A stretch of DNA of 64,000 nucleotides, taken from DATFVA01 sp963811905. Lineage in GTDB: Bacteria > Bacteroidota > Ignavibacteria > Ignavibacteriales > Ignavibacteriaceae. Location of the stretch: the NCBI GenBank assembly GCA_963811905.1, contig CAWETK010000008.1, forward strand, positions 62,001 to 126,000. Reading direction: 5' to 3'. Positions 9,642 to 19,664 of this stretch are shown one piece after another. The notes under the pieces are model-generated. The model was not told the DNA's origin and ran no database searches. It worked only from the letters and a program-made list of their open reading frames with translations. The translations under genes and the position numbers were made by a program. Within the stretch, counting starts at the first letter, position 1; each line of letters starts with the position of its first letter.

Positions 9642-10517
9642 TTAAATTATTTCCAGAAATTTATCGAGGGATACACCCGAATATTCAGCGGGAGTATCTT
9701 CTGCTGATGAGCCTAAATGTATTGCCCGTTTATCTTCACTGTCATCCGACATCAAATCAACAAAGCTGGTGCTGTTCAGTTTGAACGGAAAAATGGTAAC
9801 CCTGAATTGCGCTTCATCTGAATTGTTCCAGAAAACAGATGTTTGCCGGAAAGATAAATTCATTTTTTTACTGAAAGCTTCTATAAAAAAACCGGCGTCG
9901 AAGACGATTCTTGAATCATCGGAACTGAGCAGGATCCTGATAAAAGTTGAATCGGTATAGGATAGTGCCTTAAAGTACATAGGTGAAAAATTAATATTTG
10001 TTCTTTTAATGAGCTGATCTACAGTTGTCATCGAGAGGTAACTCTGAAAGTTTTTACCGGATGTGGAATCATCGGGAACCGGTGCATCAAAGTTTTTAAG
10101 AGTTGTATTTAATGATAAAAGGTTTTCTTCTTTTCTAAGGTGATAATCAAGCCCGGAAAGGACTTCAGTCAGCTTTGACGGAATAAGTGATGTCCTTTCA
10201 AAACTTCTTAACGGCATAACTGAAAAGACCACGATGGGAAATTCTCTGCCGCTTTTGTCATTGCTCGGAAAAATTATTCCGGCTGCCGCACGCTCAGAGG
10301 AAGGAAAAGGAATGTAGAAGTTTGTCGGCGGAAGTATTTCGTATTTTTGTTTCCATTCAGATTTTAACTTTAACCTGGCATTTGCTATCCCGTCCTGGAT
10401 CCACTTATCGATGAAAAGAATTTCAGGAAGGCCGGAATTAAATTTTACGAAATCATTAAACTCAGGCAGCTTTCCGAAGTAGCCTGATGAAATTTCCTTT
10501 GTATTTTTTTGAAGCAA
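9642..10517 (-). CDS. tagF: TagF-like T6SS regulatory protein (ImpM family)
   Basis: TagF (ImpM, DUF2094) is a post-translational repressor of T6SS-i, known in Pseudomonas to act through the FHA protein. The N-terminus has the family signature GYFGKLPEFNDFVKFN (about 13-28), followed by LPPTNFYIPFPSSERAAAGIIFPSNDKSGREFP. The protein has 291 residues and no PppA phosphatase fusion. Its presence with an FHA gene in the same operon suggests control of firing by a threonine-phosphorylation pathway, although no PpkA/PppA pair lies in this window. Confidence 0.85.
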   Translation of the reverse strand: MLQKNTKEISSGYFGKLPEFNDFVKFNSGLPEILFIDKWIQDGIANARLKLKSEWKQKYEILPPTNFYIPFPSSERAAAGIIFPSNDKSGREFPIVVFSVMPLRSFERTSLIPSKLTEVLSGLDYHLRKEENLLSLNTTLKNFDAPVPDDSTSGKNFQSYLSMTTVDQLIKRTNINFSPMYFKALSYTDSTFIRILLSSDDSRIVFDAGFFIEAFSKKMNLSFRQTSVFWNNSDEAQFRVTIFPFKLNSTSFVDLMSDDSEDKRAIHLGSSAEDTPAEYSGVSLDKFLEII

Positions 10518-10535
10518 AATCCAGATGAAGTTTGA

Positions 10536-13500
10536 TTAATTGATTTTATCCGGCAGATGAAAAGTGCTGAAGTAATCCCTGGCAAACGGATTTTGTGAAC
10601 TTCCGGAGTTCAGCTGGTATGAAACGGTTACATCATAGCTTCCGTTTTTCTGAAAGAACCAGTTGAAAGTTGTACTGGGAAGAACTGCCGCGTGATACGG
10701 TGGCTTCCTGGAGCAGCCTGAACATTGCCCATTCGCCTTCATAGGATTTTGAGTCGGAAGTACCCATATTCCTGATGGAAATATTCATTCTTGCCCCGGG
10801 AGTACCTTTCGCTCCCGGCCAAGTAAAGTCTGTCCAGAATGGGGCTCCCATTTTGTAATAATCTTCTTCTCCGTCAAGATACAGGTAAACCTGCTCTACT
10901 ATCGGTTTGCCCGAACCTACGGTTTTAGATTCAGGAAGCTCCGGCTTCAGACGGAAACCAATACCGAGGTCGCCGCTTTTAAATAAAGTACCGGTAATAT
11001 CATTTGCCTTTTTTAATGCCGCAATAAACCCGTCTGAAACAGTTAAACCTTCATTTTCCCACTGGCTGACTTTCCAGCGATCCTTGTTTATGAAAGCACT
11101 TAATTCATCATTGTAAAAAGACCATAATATTCCCGAACCGGGTTTAAAGAAATCTTTGAAGTCCTGGATTGGAGCATCGTTTTGTGAATCCTTAAACGGG
11201 AACGATGAGGATAGTGATTTATTAAAAGTATCGGCAACTTTTATTTTCCATTGCTGATTGAGATATTGACCGGCATCCGAAAGAATTGCTTCCCAGGAAA
11301 GTTTAACAGGATCGGAGAATAGACTCTGCAGCGCAGGTGCGCTGAAAGCGGAACCGCGTATTACCTGAAGCGAGGTGGGGAATTCCGCTGTTCTTTGAGA
11401 AAGAACTTTTACTGCATAATCTTTTGCAAGATCCTGACTGCCTTTTACCTGATCAAGAACACCGCCTATAATACCGTATTGAGCAAGGATTGCATTCAGA
11501 TCAGCACCTCCTGAACCATCTGCGCTGCCCAGAACAAACTTTATATATTTCTTGGTTTCATTCAAACTTCCCTGGTTTACATCAAGACCGGCAAACTGGT
11601 AATTCTTTTTGACTGAATCGGGAGGCGCCTGAATATCGACAATGATGCTTAACTGTGTAGCAAAAAGTTTAAGGACCGAAATCAAAGGGGAATTTACGGG
11701 ATCGCTTAATATTTTCATGTTATTGGCAGCGAGCGGTACATTATCAAAACCACTATACCTTATACTCTGTAAAAACTGGAGCCAGTTTTGTTTATAATCA
11801 TTAAGATAAAGCGTGACCAGGCCTTTCTTAATCTCCTCACTGTCAATACTCCCGGATGCAGGTTTAAGATTAGTTTTTCCGAGCACCCAGTCCTCTTTTC
11901 CCGGATTGGTGCTCTCATCTATAATCGCCTGCTTAATATAATTCATCCACCCGTCGGCAGTAAAAATATAAGGGACTTTCTGATCGGTGGTCATCACACT
12001 CAGGTATCTTCCTCCGATTGCCTGTTCAAGTGACAGTTCATTCGGGAACTGCCCTATTCCATTCTGTTTCAGCCGGGCATAGATACTTTCAGCATTTGGT
12101 TTATACTGTATACGGTCGCGTACCATGCTTATTAATAAATTATCGCTCCGTACCGGGAATACATCTTTATCAGGGAGCAAGCCGACATAAAAAGTGAGAT
12201 AGTTTTTAAACAGATATTTCAGCGAATCTTTTTCGCTTGTCGATGCTGCGGGATTAGATGAAATATACCTTGATTCCAGAATACCGTTGAAAACATGAAT
12301 AAGAAATTTCTGTTCGGTGGTATCCAGCCGGGCTCTTTCAGTTCCAAGCAGCAGGTATGATTTAAGATAATTGTAGGTGATCTCACCCGGGTAGTCTTTC
12401 CCGTTTGCATATTCGTTAAGACTTTTCACAATCTCATTATAAACATTCTGCTGAAAGAAGTCGGATGTTTTCTTAATGAAGATGCCTTCAAGGTAGGGGA
12501 GGGTGCTTTTACTCCTATCCATTCCGAAGCTGATGAAAGCATCATTTCCGCTGCCGTTCCGTATATCTTTTATAAGGCTTATAAGGCTGTCGGTTTTAGA
12601 AAAGTTGCTTAACAGGTTCCCTGACCAGTTTATTTTAAGGAAAGAGGCCGCAGTTTCATTTTCTTTCTGAAGGAAGCTCCTGCTCCCGTTGTAACCGATT
12701 AATGTAAATAAAGAAAACAGGATTAGCAGCAGGGCAGACACGACTATTGTTGCAAGCCTTGCAGAGCTTTGTTTCTTTGCTGTACCTTTCGTCTGACCCG
12801 TAGAAAAATCCTGGTCTCCTATTACGATATCATTGAGAAGGTCCTTGATAAAGTAATTCTTTTTCTCAACTGCATCACCGGAATCAGCGTCTGCAGGCTC
12901 GGGCAGATTGAACTGTTTTGCGATTTCCCTGATTGCTATATCCAGTGGCAGTCCTTCCTGAGTTCCGCTGGTAAAATAAAATCCCCGGAATACAGGATTA
13001 TCCTGGTAAGGATTATGCTGGAAAGCTTCGCCGATAAGGTAGGTTAACTTCTGCTGCAGCGAATTGAACTGGAAAGGGAACAGAAATACTTTTCTTCTTT
13101 GTTCTCTTTTTAAGGGACTGCTTAACCTGGTTGTCCTTATCTCAAATAATTTCTTCGATAATTTTTTGAATTCCTCCTCAAATATGCCTTTCGGATCCCT
13201 GGAAAACATCTGCTGTGAGTTAAACGTTGCGCCCCAGATCTGCGACCGCTCCGTTTCACTGAAGTCGCCGTAATATTCAACAAAACCCTGAACCAGGTCG
13301 CACTTGGTAAAAATGAAATAGACCGGGAAATTCACGCCAAGCGTATCGATGAGCTCATCGATTCTCTGCCTCATATTTTTGGCATGCTCTGCAAGCTGAT
13401 CTTTACCGGCATTTATTACTTCATCAATGTTTATTGCAAGGATAACCCCGTTAACGGGCTTCCTTTTCCTGTTCTTCTTTAATACTTCAAGGAATGCAAT

Positions 13501-14073
13501 CCATTCGGGACGGTCTTCTGTTTCAGAAACATACCTTCCGGCTGTATCAAGGAAAATTGCCTTTGTAGAGAAGAACCAGTCGCAGTTCCTTGTTCCGCCG
13601 ACGCCTCTGAATCCCTCCTTGCCGAAGGGAAATTCCAGACCTGAATTCTGTATTGCAGTGGTTTTGCCTGCGGCAGAGGGACCGATTATCATATACCAGG
13701 GCAGTGCATACAGAGCGGCTTTACCGGATTTGCCGTTCGCTATTTTTGAATTTTTAAGTGAAGCAATTGCGGCGTCAAGCTGTTTTTTGAACTGCTCTAT
13801 TTCAGCTTTTTTCTCGGGACTGAGATTCTGCATCTGATCGTCTGCCTGGCTGCCGATTGATTCTTCAATCTGGTTTGCCTTCTGTGCGTCCTTCATTTTT
13901 TTGTAAAGGATAAGTATGGTAACAACCATAAAGATGAAGACAATGATTGCGATCTGAACCAGGAAAGACATTCCGAAGATCGGGCCAAGGACAAGGACGA
14001 GTATAATGAGAAGCAGTCCTGCAATAGCCATTATTGAAGACGGATTCTTTATAAAATTTACAAAAGCATTCAT
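10536..14073 (-). CDS. tssM: TssM/IcmF, T6SS membrane-complex protein (frameshift near the C-terminus)
   Basis: Large inner-membrane protein of the TssJLM complex. Two N-terminal membrane segments (about 13-33 and 36-57) precede a cytoplasmic NTPase-like domain with an intact Walker A GPSAAGKT (131-138). A third membrane segment near residue 450 leads into the long periplasmic region. The main frame stops early after GSSSQYNFQLVLSEK. The true end (NWFFQKNGSYDVTVSYQL to FHLPDKIN) is in another frame, and removal of one base at about 10662-10675 (TTT on the coding strand) joins them into about 1178 residues. The recovered tail, FARDYFSTFHLP, matches TssM C-termini. An assembly indel is likely, because the periplasmic tail is needed to contact TssJ. 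Confidence 0.9.
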
Positions 14074-14102
14074 ATTAAATAGTTAATATTTTGGGGAATG
14101 AA

Positions 14103-14798
14103 TTACGCGATAAGGCTTTTTAATGTTTCAATTATATTATCAGCGGCGCTCGTGGCGGAAGACGACATTATGATGTAGAAAATAAGGAAAATTATTACTG
14201 CTGAGACCGGGTATATCCAGGCAGGCAGCATCCTTCCGGAACTCATAATGACAGTGTCAGTTGGTTTTGCATTCGGCGAGATTGCATCAATTGACTGATA
14301 CAGTCCGGGATGGAGCTCCATATTTAAGTCGTCTATCACTCTTCTTAGGAGCTCTGGTGATTGAAGCTGGTATTTCCCTTTGAATCCCAATGCAAGGCAT
14401 AAATAATATATCTCAAGCACGTCTTTATTTACACTGCTCCTCTGCCGTAATTCTTCAAGATATGTAAAGAATTCCTCGCCGGCATTGAAGGTATCGAACA
14501 TCCTGATCTGCAGGGGATCGGACAGCCAGACTTCCTTCTGGTTCCATGATGAGCTGATAATAGTCTCATCCAGGAATGCTACCAGGGCAAAAGTGGCTTT
14601 TTTTACTTTCTCATTATCAATTCCTGAACTTCTCGATTCCCGCTCGAAACGTTCGAACATTTCAGTCACTCTTGTTTTCAGCGACCCGGGATCTCCATAG
14701 CTGTTTGTTGATCTCAGCTGCAGTATCAGCATAAAACATTCAGAAGCTATGTCAGAAATTGGTGTTTTCCGATCAGATTTTTTTGAAGGGATATCCAT
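14103..14798 (-). CDS. tssL: TssL/DotU, T6SS inner-membrane anchor
   Basis: C-tail-anchored partner of TssM (231 residues) that recruits the baseplate through TssK. The cytoplasmic helical DotU domain contains ATFALVAFLDETIISSSW (about 87-104), LQIRMFDTFNAGEEFF and the EIYYLCLALGFKGKYQ segment, all typical of the family. One membrane helix (about 190-212, PAWIYPVSAVIIFLIFYIIM) is followed by a short periplasmic tail. There is no OmpA-like peptidoglycan-binding extension, so wall anchoring must come from another protein. It lies between tssK and tssM with normal short spacing. Confidence 0.93.
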   Translation of the reverse strand: MDIPSKKSDRKTPISDIASECFMLILQLRSTNSYGDPGSLKTRVTEMFERFERESRSSGIDNEKVKKATFALVAFLDETIISSSWNQKEVWLSDPLQIRMFDTFNAGEEFFTYLEELRQRSSVNKDVLEIYYLCLALGFKGKYQLQSPELLRRVIDDLNMELHPGLYQSIDAISPNAKPTDTVIMSSGRMLPAWIYPVSAVIIFLIFYIIMSSSATSAADNIIETLKSLIA

Positions 14799-14828
14799 AC
14801 TTATGCTTACACATTATTTGTTAAATTA

Positions 14829-16175
14829 TTAATCGCCCGGAAGAAGGAGAACAAGCTCCATCTGCAGGGTTTTGAATTCAGAGGCAATAAAAAATGCAAT
14901 GTTATTCTTGGCAGTTATCTTTTCCCAGAACCGGCCTTCTTTATTTATTTTGAAATAATGAGCTTTTTCGTTAACTGAAACGCCGACAGGAGGACGGGCA
15001 GTATATTCTAATGTTACTCCCTGTATTCCTGCCTGGTGGACTGCAAAAATTTCTTCGTAGGCTGAGATTTTAATATTCTTTGGAAGTTCGGTGATAATTT
15101 TCTTTTCAGGAATATCACCCGTTACCGAAAGAAAAAATTGTGAAGACATCTGGTTAGGCGATAATTGTCCTACGTATAAAGTATCAGCCTGTTTTCTTAA
15201 GGGAATAACAACATCTCTCCGCTCAAGCGTCTTCTGGACGTTCAGCATCTGGTTTATATCGGAAATAACCTGGTTAAATACTTCATTCAGGTGTCTGTGA
15301 TCATAAGGGGGGAATTCGGAAGTCCTGATACCCATATTTGAAAAGGTTGATAATTGTCCCGCAAGGTTCAGAAGGAGAATATAGAGGTTCTCGGGATGGG
15401 TATTCTGCGATTGATAATAATAATTAAGGAGAGGAATAAAAGAATTTATTGTCTGCAGCATCAGCAGAATTTCTACATGTGTCAGGGATAATTCAGGCTT
15501 CTGGACAGAAGTCTGTTTCCGGAGTTCCTTACTTTTCGAGACCAAAGCACCGAGAAGTTTTCTAACGGATTCCTGCAGTGCTTCTGAATTTGAAACGGAA
15601 AGGGACGGAGGGATGTAGGCTGCATCCATTGTGTATTTTCCGTCAGAGCTCCTGGCAATCTCCCCGATCTTTATTGATGTAAAATCTTCAAGCGCTTCGT
15701 CCCCGAATTTAAATTGAAAATTTGGTTTTGCTATCCCTACAGATCTCATATTTGTGCCCGTATTATAATCGGTCATATCGATATTCTGAAGATTAAAACG
15801 GGAGTTGGGATAGCTTGTACCGTCGAGCTGGCAGTTATTTCCTGATATGTTTTCTAACGGCAAGGCCAGGAATACGTTGAGTTTTTCCGCGGTTGCCTCA
15901 AAAAGGTCCTCGAAATTCCTGCTTCTCGGCAGTGAATCATTATCAGGCATATTAAAAGCGAATCCATCAGGCATGATCCCTGTGCAATGCACAAAACCGA
16001 ACGAACCGCCTGAAAGTGAAGCCGGGTCGACCTCCATTGATTTGATACCCCAGAGACCCGGATTTAATAACGCTAATTTTGAGTTCAGGTTATATTGATT
16101 ATATCTGTCCGCCTGCTGGAAGTGGTGCGGATCCAGTTTCATTCCCTCATACCAGACAACTTTTTGGAATTTCAT
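14829..16175 (-). CDS. tssK: TssK, T6SS baseplate-to-membrane connector
   Basis: Trimeric adaptor linking the baseplate wedges to TssL/TssM (448 residues, normal length). The N-terminus carries the hallmark VVWYEGMKLDPHHFQQADRY (about 6-25), the shoulder domain related to phage receptor-binding proteins. The middle and C-terminal domains follow without interruption and include the helical stretch with PLLNYYYQSQNTHPENLYILLL. The downstream neighbour is tssL and the upstream neighbour tssJ, the standard J-K-L order of T6SS-i clusters. Confidence 0.95.
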   Translation of the reverse strand: MKFQKVVWYEGMKLDPHHFQQADRYNQYNLNSKLALLNPGLWGIKSMEVDPASLSGGSFGFVHCTGIMPDGFAFNMPDNDSLPRSRNFEDLFEATAEKLNVFLALPLENISGNNCQLDGTSYPNSRFNLQNIDMTDYNTGTNMRSVGIAKPNFQFKFGDEALEDFTSIKIGEIARSSDGKYTMDAAYIPPSLSVSNSEALQESVRKLLGALVSKSKELRKQTSVQKPELSLTHVEILLMLQTINSFIPLLNYYYQSQNTHPENLYILLLNLAGQLSTFSNMGIRTSEFPPYDHRHLNEVFNQVISDINQMLNVQKTLERRDVVIPLRKQADTLYVGQLSPNQMSSQFFLSVTGDIPEKKIITELPKNIKISAYEEIFAVHQAGIQGVTLEYTARPPVGVSVNEKAHYFKINKEGRFWEKITAKNNIAFFIASEFKTLQMELVLLLPGD

Positions 16176-16211
16176 TTATTTTCTATTCTCTCCCTAATGA
16201 AAAAATATTTT

Positions 16212-16658
16212 TTATTCTCCTTCTTGTACAGAAAGGGAATTTGAATGAATTTTTATCGAAACATCGCCTATCCCTTTAACGGGGATAATTTGAAGCCAGC
16301 CGTCGGTTGCCGGCGAGTGAAAGTCGCCCACCACCCCGATATATGCGGCATCTTTTTTAATTTCATATTCATTTAGCTTAAATGTCTCATCGGGGGCCAT
16401 CAGCTTTTCATATTTTGCACCCGCGATTAAATCATCACCCAGGGTTGCATCGGGATTACGCTGCAATGACTCAAAGCTCGCGTGAGTGAATTTATCGGCA
16501 TTTCTTAACTGGTAAATTTTTATTACAACAGCATTACTTTCGTTGCAGTCGGCATCGCAGTGCAGTGAAACATTAATCGTTTCCGGGCCGCCTCCGCAGC
16601 CGTATGCAAATAAAAGAAACATCGGAACAAAATAAAGAACGGCATTTTTGATTTTCAT
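16212..16658 (-). CDS. tssJ: TssJ, T6SS outer-membrane lipoprotein
   Basis: Outer-membrane lipoprotein that binds the periplasmic end of TssM. I chose the ATG that gives a signal peptide directly (about 20 residues, lipobox FAYG-C21), because GGGGAG lies just upstream. A second in-frame ATG 24 nt earlier lies inside the end of the FHA gene. After the lipid-attached Cys the TssJ transthyretin-like fold is visible: VVIKIYQLRNADKFTHASF, then DATLGDDLIAGAKYEKL. Two cysteines (HCDADCNE) near the mature N-terminus could form a disulfide. Presence of TssJ marks this as T6SS-i rather than the Bacteroidetes-type T6SS-iii. Confidence 0.85.
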   Translation of the reverse strand: MKIKNAVLYFVPMFLLFAYGCGGGPETINVSLHCDADCNESNAVVIKIYQLRNADKFTHASFESLQRNPDATLGDDLIAGAKYEKLMAPDETFKLNEYEIKKDAAYIGVVGDFHSPATDGWLQIIPVKGIGDVSIKIHSNSLSVQEGE

Positions 16659-16671
16659 AATAACTCCCCGA

Positions 16672-17874
16672 TTAATATTCATTTTGAGATTTACCTGAAA
16701 GGATCCTCTTCTGGTACCCTTTCATGAATGATGGTCTGAAAAATTTCTTTTCAATATGATAAGGATCTGAAGCATATTTCTGATAATTTTCTTTTAAGGC
16801 ATCAAGAATTTTCGATTTTTTTGCGAAGGGAATTAACTTTCCGATATCAGGGCCTGTCTGCTTGCTTTTATTATCCATCTCCTTCTCAATTAGTTCGGGA
16901 TCCAGTGTATCGAGCAATGACTTACTTCCGTCGGTTACCGATAACTGATAGCCGTCAAGCAGCCCGATCTGATGCGACAGCAATTTGGAAGTTTCCTCTT
17001 TCAGAAGTCCAAGCCTTTTCCTTTCATCCTCAGCAGAAATATCGGGACTGAAAAGGAATTCTTTGAACTCTTTAAGTGAACCTGTCGGGATTGTATGGTA
17101 AATCGTCACTCCGAAAAATTCCTGTCTGAACTGAAGAAAACCCTGTATAAGTTTAGAGAAAGTATCAAGCATAACATCTATAGTTTCTGTAAAATGCGAG
17201 CTAAGAGAATAATTCTGTATTGAAGAAGACGATTCCCGCTGCGGGATCTCCTGTTTAACCTGTTTCGGAGCCGGACTTTCAAAGGTCTCCTGTATACCTG
17301 AAGGCTGAGCCATGGGTATTTTCTTTCCCATAAAATGTTCAGCGAAATATTCGGCAAGATATTCGTTTGGTTCGTTCTTTTCCAGGAAATTAAAGCTCTG
17401 CATTACCGAGAATTTAAACATCTCCATTTTCATTGGAGAATAATCCTCGGCAAACTTGCCGGCAATTTTGTTTAGACTCTCCACAATATTATTGACTTCC
17501 TCAGCAAAAGGGCTTGAGAAAACCATTGTTTTCTGGTCATCCTCATCGGAAATTACCTGTTCTTTAACCAGTTCAACTTCAAGGGCATATTCACCGACTC
17601 TTATTATGTCACCCGTTTTCAAGGCATTTTCTTCATTAGGAATGAGGGGAGCTTCATTCAGATAAGTAAAGTTAGCAGATCCTAGGTCGACAAGCTGGAG
17701 GATCCCTTCCGTATCTACAATCTTTGAGTGTTTTCGGGAAACTACTTTAAATGGATCGGGCAGAATCACGTCATTTTTTTCATCACGTCCCAAACTGACA
17801 GGAAACCTGTTGAAATCCAGGACGGATGAGAAGGACGGATCAGATTTCTTACTGATTATTAATTTTATTTTCAT
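16672..17874 (-). CDS. tagH: FHA-domain T6SS regulator (TagH/Fha type), first gene of the operon
   Basis: Cytoplasmic phosphothreonine-binding protein (400 residues) that in known T6SS-i systems is phosphorylated by PpkA and promotes assembly. The N-terminal FHA domain (about 20-105) has the canonical residues: SLGRDEKNDVILPD (Gly-Arg), VVSRKHSKIV (Ser-x-x-His) and an Asn in DLGSANFTYLN. The C-terminal region contains the T6SS-FHA helical domain (FGVTIYHTIPTGSLKEFKEFLF), which is not found in ordinary FHA proteins. It is the promoter-proximal gene. Its last codons overlap the distal candidate start of tssJ. Confidence 0.9.
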   Translation of the reverse strand: MKIKLIISKKSDPSFSSVLDFNRFPVSLGRDEKNDVILPDPFKVVSRKHSKIVDTEGILQLVDLGSANFTYLNEAPLIPNEENALKTGDIIRVGEYALEVELVKEQVISDEDDQKTMVFSSPFAEEVNNIVESLNKIAGKFAEDYSPMKMEMFKFSVMQSFNFLEKNEPNEYLAEYFAEHFMGKKIPMAQPSGIQETFESPAPKQVKQEIPQRESSSSIQNYSLSSHFTETIDVMLDTFSKLIQGFLQFRQEFFGVTIYHTIPTGSLKEFKEFLFSPDISAEDERKRLGLLKEETSKLLSHQIGLLDGYQLSVTDGSKSLLDTLDPELIEKEMDNKSKQTGPDIGKLIPFAKKSKILDALKENYQKYASDPYHIEKKFFRPSFMKGYQKRILSGKSQNEY

Positions 17875-18528
17875 AATAAACTTTTTTGATTTTTAGGGGA
17901 TATGCCCGGGCATAGCTTCGCCGGGTGACTCACAAAATGGGATGAATTATTACTTTTGAACTTTTCCTGAATAAAAGAGAAATAACTGTAGTTTTTATCG
18001 GTTAAGAATAAGTTTCAAACAACGGTTTTATTATTCAATAATTTATTAGTTCAGATAATTTCAAATTTTGATTAGATAAGGGAAGATGTTCACCTGGTTT
18101 AACTCTTGCCCGCAGAGCTGATCTGGAAGGAGACAATGATTTGCCTCTTCCGGTGAGATTTTTCGAATTTTTCTTAGATATTGTATAAATAAAACCCACC
18201 CGTCATCTCAATTAAAAGTGAAAAGCAGTTATATAAGTCGGACTATCTGTAATGATTATATCGTTAATGAAAATAAAGTAATATCTAATTATTGTCAATA
18301 GAATATCATTATCTCAGCCTTGTTTCTTTGTTGGATTTAAAAATTATGAAGGAGTGAAGGACCTGAATTTGTAAAAAATCATTTATAGGTTGACGCTTAT
18401 ACATCATTTCGACAGGATCAGCCCTGCCTCAATAAGGCTATCTATTGCATTCCTGGAAACTACGCTTCGCCGTTCGGTCAATACTCCATCCTCCAAAACT
18501 CCATTCCTCCATCGAATGTTGTCCCCGT
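17875..18528. other. Intergenic region upstream of the T6SS operon
   Basis: No coding region is seen. The promoter of the T6SS operon must lie here, but no sequence matches a consensus convincingly. The middle is AT-rich. The right end (about 18489-18518) contains repeated CTCCATCCTCC/CTCCATTCCTCC words that recur near 51460, after the suf array. Confidence 0.5.
17901..17914. promoter_or_regulatory. 14-bp perfect palindrome in the T6SS operon leader
   Basis: TATGCCCGGGCATA is a perfect inverted repeat lying 27-40 bp upstream of the first T6SS start codon. It is GC-rich in an otherwise AT-rich gap. The position and symmetry suit an operator for a dimeric regulator or a leader hairpin. No known binding motif is recognised. 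Confidence 0.45.
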
Positions 18529-19293
18529 TTAAAATTTCCCGGTTTCAAATATTATTAAAGTAATTATTGCTGCTGCGGGAGCCCAGATCCTGAAGTTTTT
18601 TGTATTGAATATAAGTATGGTTGCAAGTATCCAGGTTGCAAGCAGTAAAATGGAAGAAAGGGGGAACATTGCTGTTAATGGGATAATTGTTTTACCGACA
18701 GAACCCAACATATAGGTTATCCGTACAGGATTGAAAACGAATACATTAGATATTACAAAGATAAGGGTGAAAATCTCAATCTTTTTTAGTTTGCCAGGTA
18801 CCTTGAAATATTCGAGTCCTGTTCTTACAGCAAGAAGGATTGCTCCCAATAGTGTAATGAAGTAATAAAAATTTATTGATGCAGGTATTTTACCGTAAAA
18901 AGATAGAGTTACCGGTTTATTATTCGGAGGGATATTATACGATTTGTTTTTATAATTTACCATTATATAGTATTCCGCGGTTGACAGGGGACTGCCGTGA
19001 GGAATCCTTCCTGTAATGATCCCGGCACTGTCTTTTAGTTCCGAACTATACCATTCGCGGGAATTCTCAGACTTCCAGTATACCTTTCCCTGAAGACTGT
19101 CGATTTCAGATTTAAGCAGGAATTTATAATCATCATTTCCGTAGTAGGATTTATCCAGTTTGTACCCGATCTCTTTTCCTTCAATTCCGAAAGAACCTGA
19201 TATCGGGTAGTCGCTGCTCAGTCTGCTTTGCAGGAATCCCGCTACGAATGTAATGATTGCTGCGGCTGTCCACAGAATAATGCTTTGTTTCAT
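18529..19293 (-). CDS. Uncharacterised membrane protein with periplasmic domain
   Basis: Not recognised as a named family. The 254 residues start with one membrane segment (about 5-22), continue with a soluble, probably periplasmic, domain of about 110 residues (YKLDKSYYGNDDYKFLLKSE, then YWKSENSREWYSSELKD), and end with four hydrophobic segments (about 135-250). The soluble part ends in an immunoglobulin-like edge (AEYYIMVNYKNKSYNIPPN). It stands alone, with gaps of over 600 bp on both sides, so context gives no function. Several related Ignavibacteria-type genomes encode similar unannotated proteins as far as I recall, but this needs a search. Confidence 0.6.
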   Translation of the reverse strand: MKQSIILWTAAAIITFVAGFLQSRLSSDYPISGSFGIEGKEIGYKLDKSYYGNDDYKFLLKSEIDSLQGKVYWKSENSREWYSSELKDSAGIITGRIPHGSPLSTAEYYIMVNYKNKSYNIPPNNKPVTLSFYGKIPASINFYYFITLLGAILLAVRTGLEYFKVPGKLKKIEIFTLIFVISNVFVFNPVRITYMLGSVGKTIIPLTAMFPLSSILLLATWILATILIFNTKNFRIWAPAAAIITLIIFETGKF

Positions 19294-19630
19294 TGTTTCC
19301 TGATAAAAGAGTATTTACAAACTTAGGAAAAAAAGTTGATCATTTGTAAACCCAATCAAAAACGAAGCGCGGATTGAACGGATCAAATAGCTTTACACTG
19401 ATAAGGTTATGAATATCCAGACGCCAAAGTTGAATGTCAAATGATTGGATGATTTATTGATTGGCTGACCTGCCTCGCCGGTTTATAAGCCGTAATGTTG
19501 GCAGGCAAGTTGGCGAACAATGCAGGTTATGGGTTTTCGGATTTTTCATTAAGAGTTTATTGCCGCTAAGACACAAGGGCGCAAAGAGATTGCACGTCGG
19601 ATGTTCGAGATGCCAATTCTTGGACGCCGC

Positions 19631-19664
19631 AAGCACGCGCGTAGCTCAGGTCTCCCGACCTGAG
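19631..19664. repeat. Dispersed hairpin repeat, copy 1
   Basis: AAGCACGCGCGTAGCTCAG is followed by a hairpin with stem CTCAGGTC/GACCTGAG and a 4-nt loop. The same 19 bases occur at 30615-30633, where the stem reads CAGTTC/GAACTG, so one base pair changed on both sides. A shorter copy is at 20201-20226. It is not a tRNA. Confidence 0.65.

Noticed and set aside
13427..13837. Plus-strand open frame of 136 codons inside tssM
   Set aside because: It is antisense to the conserved Walker A region of tssM and has no ribosome site or recognisable protein features.
19631..19664. tRNA gene suggested by GCGCGTAGCTCAG
   Set aside because: The TAGCTCAG resemblance to a D-arm is accidental: no anticodon arm, T-loop or acceptor pairing follows, only one hairpin.
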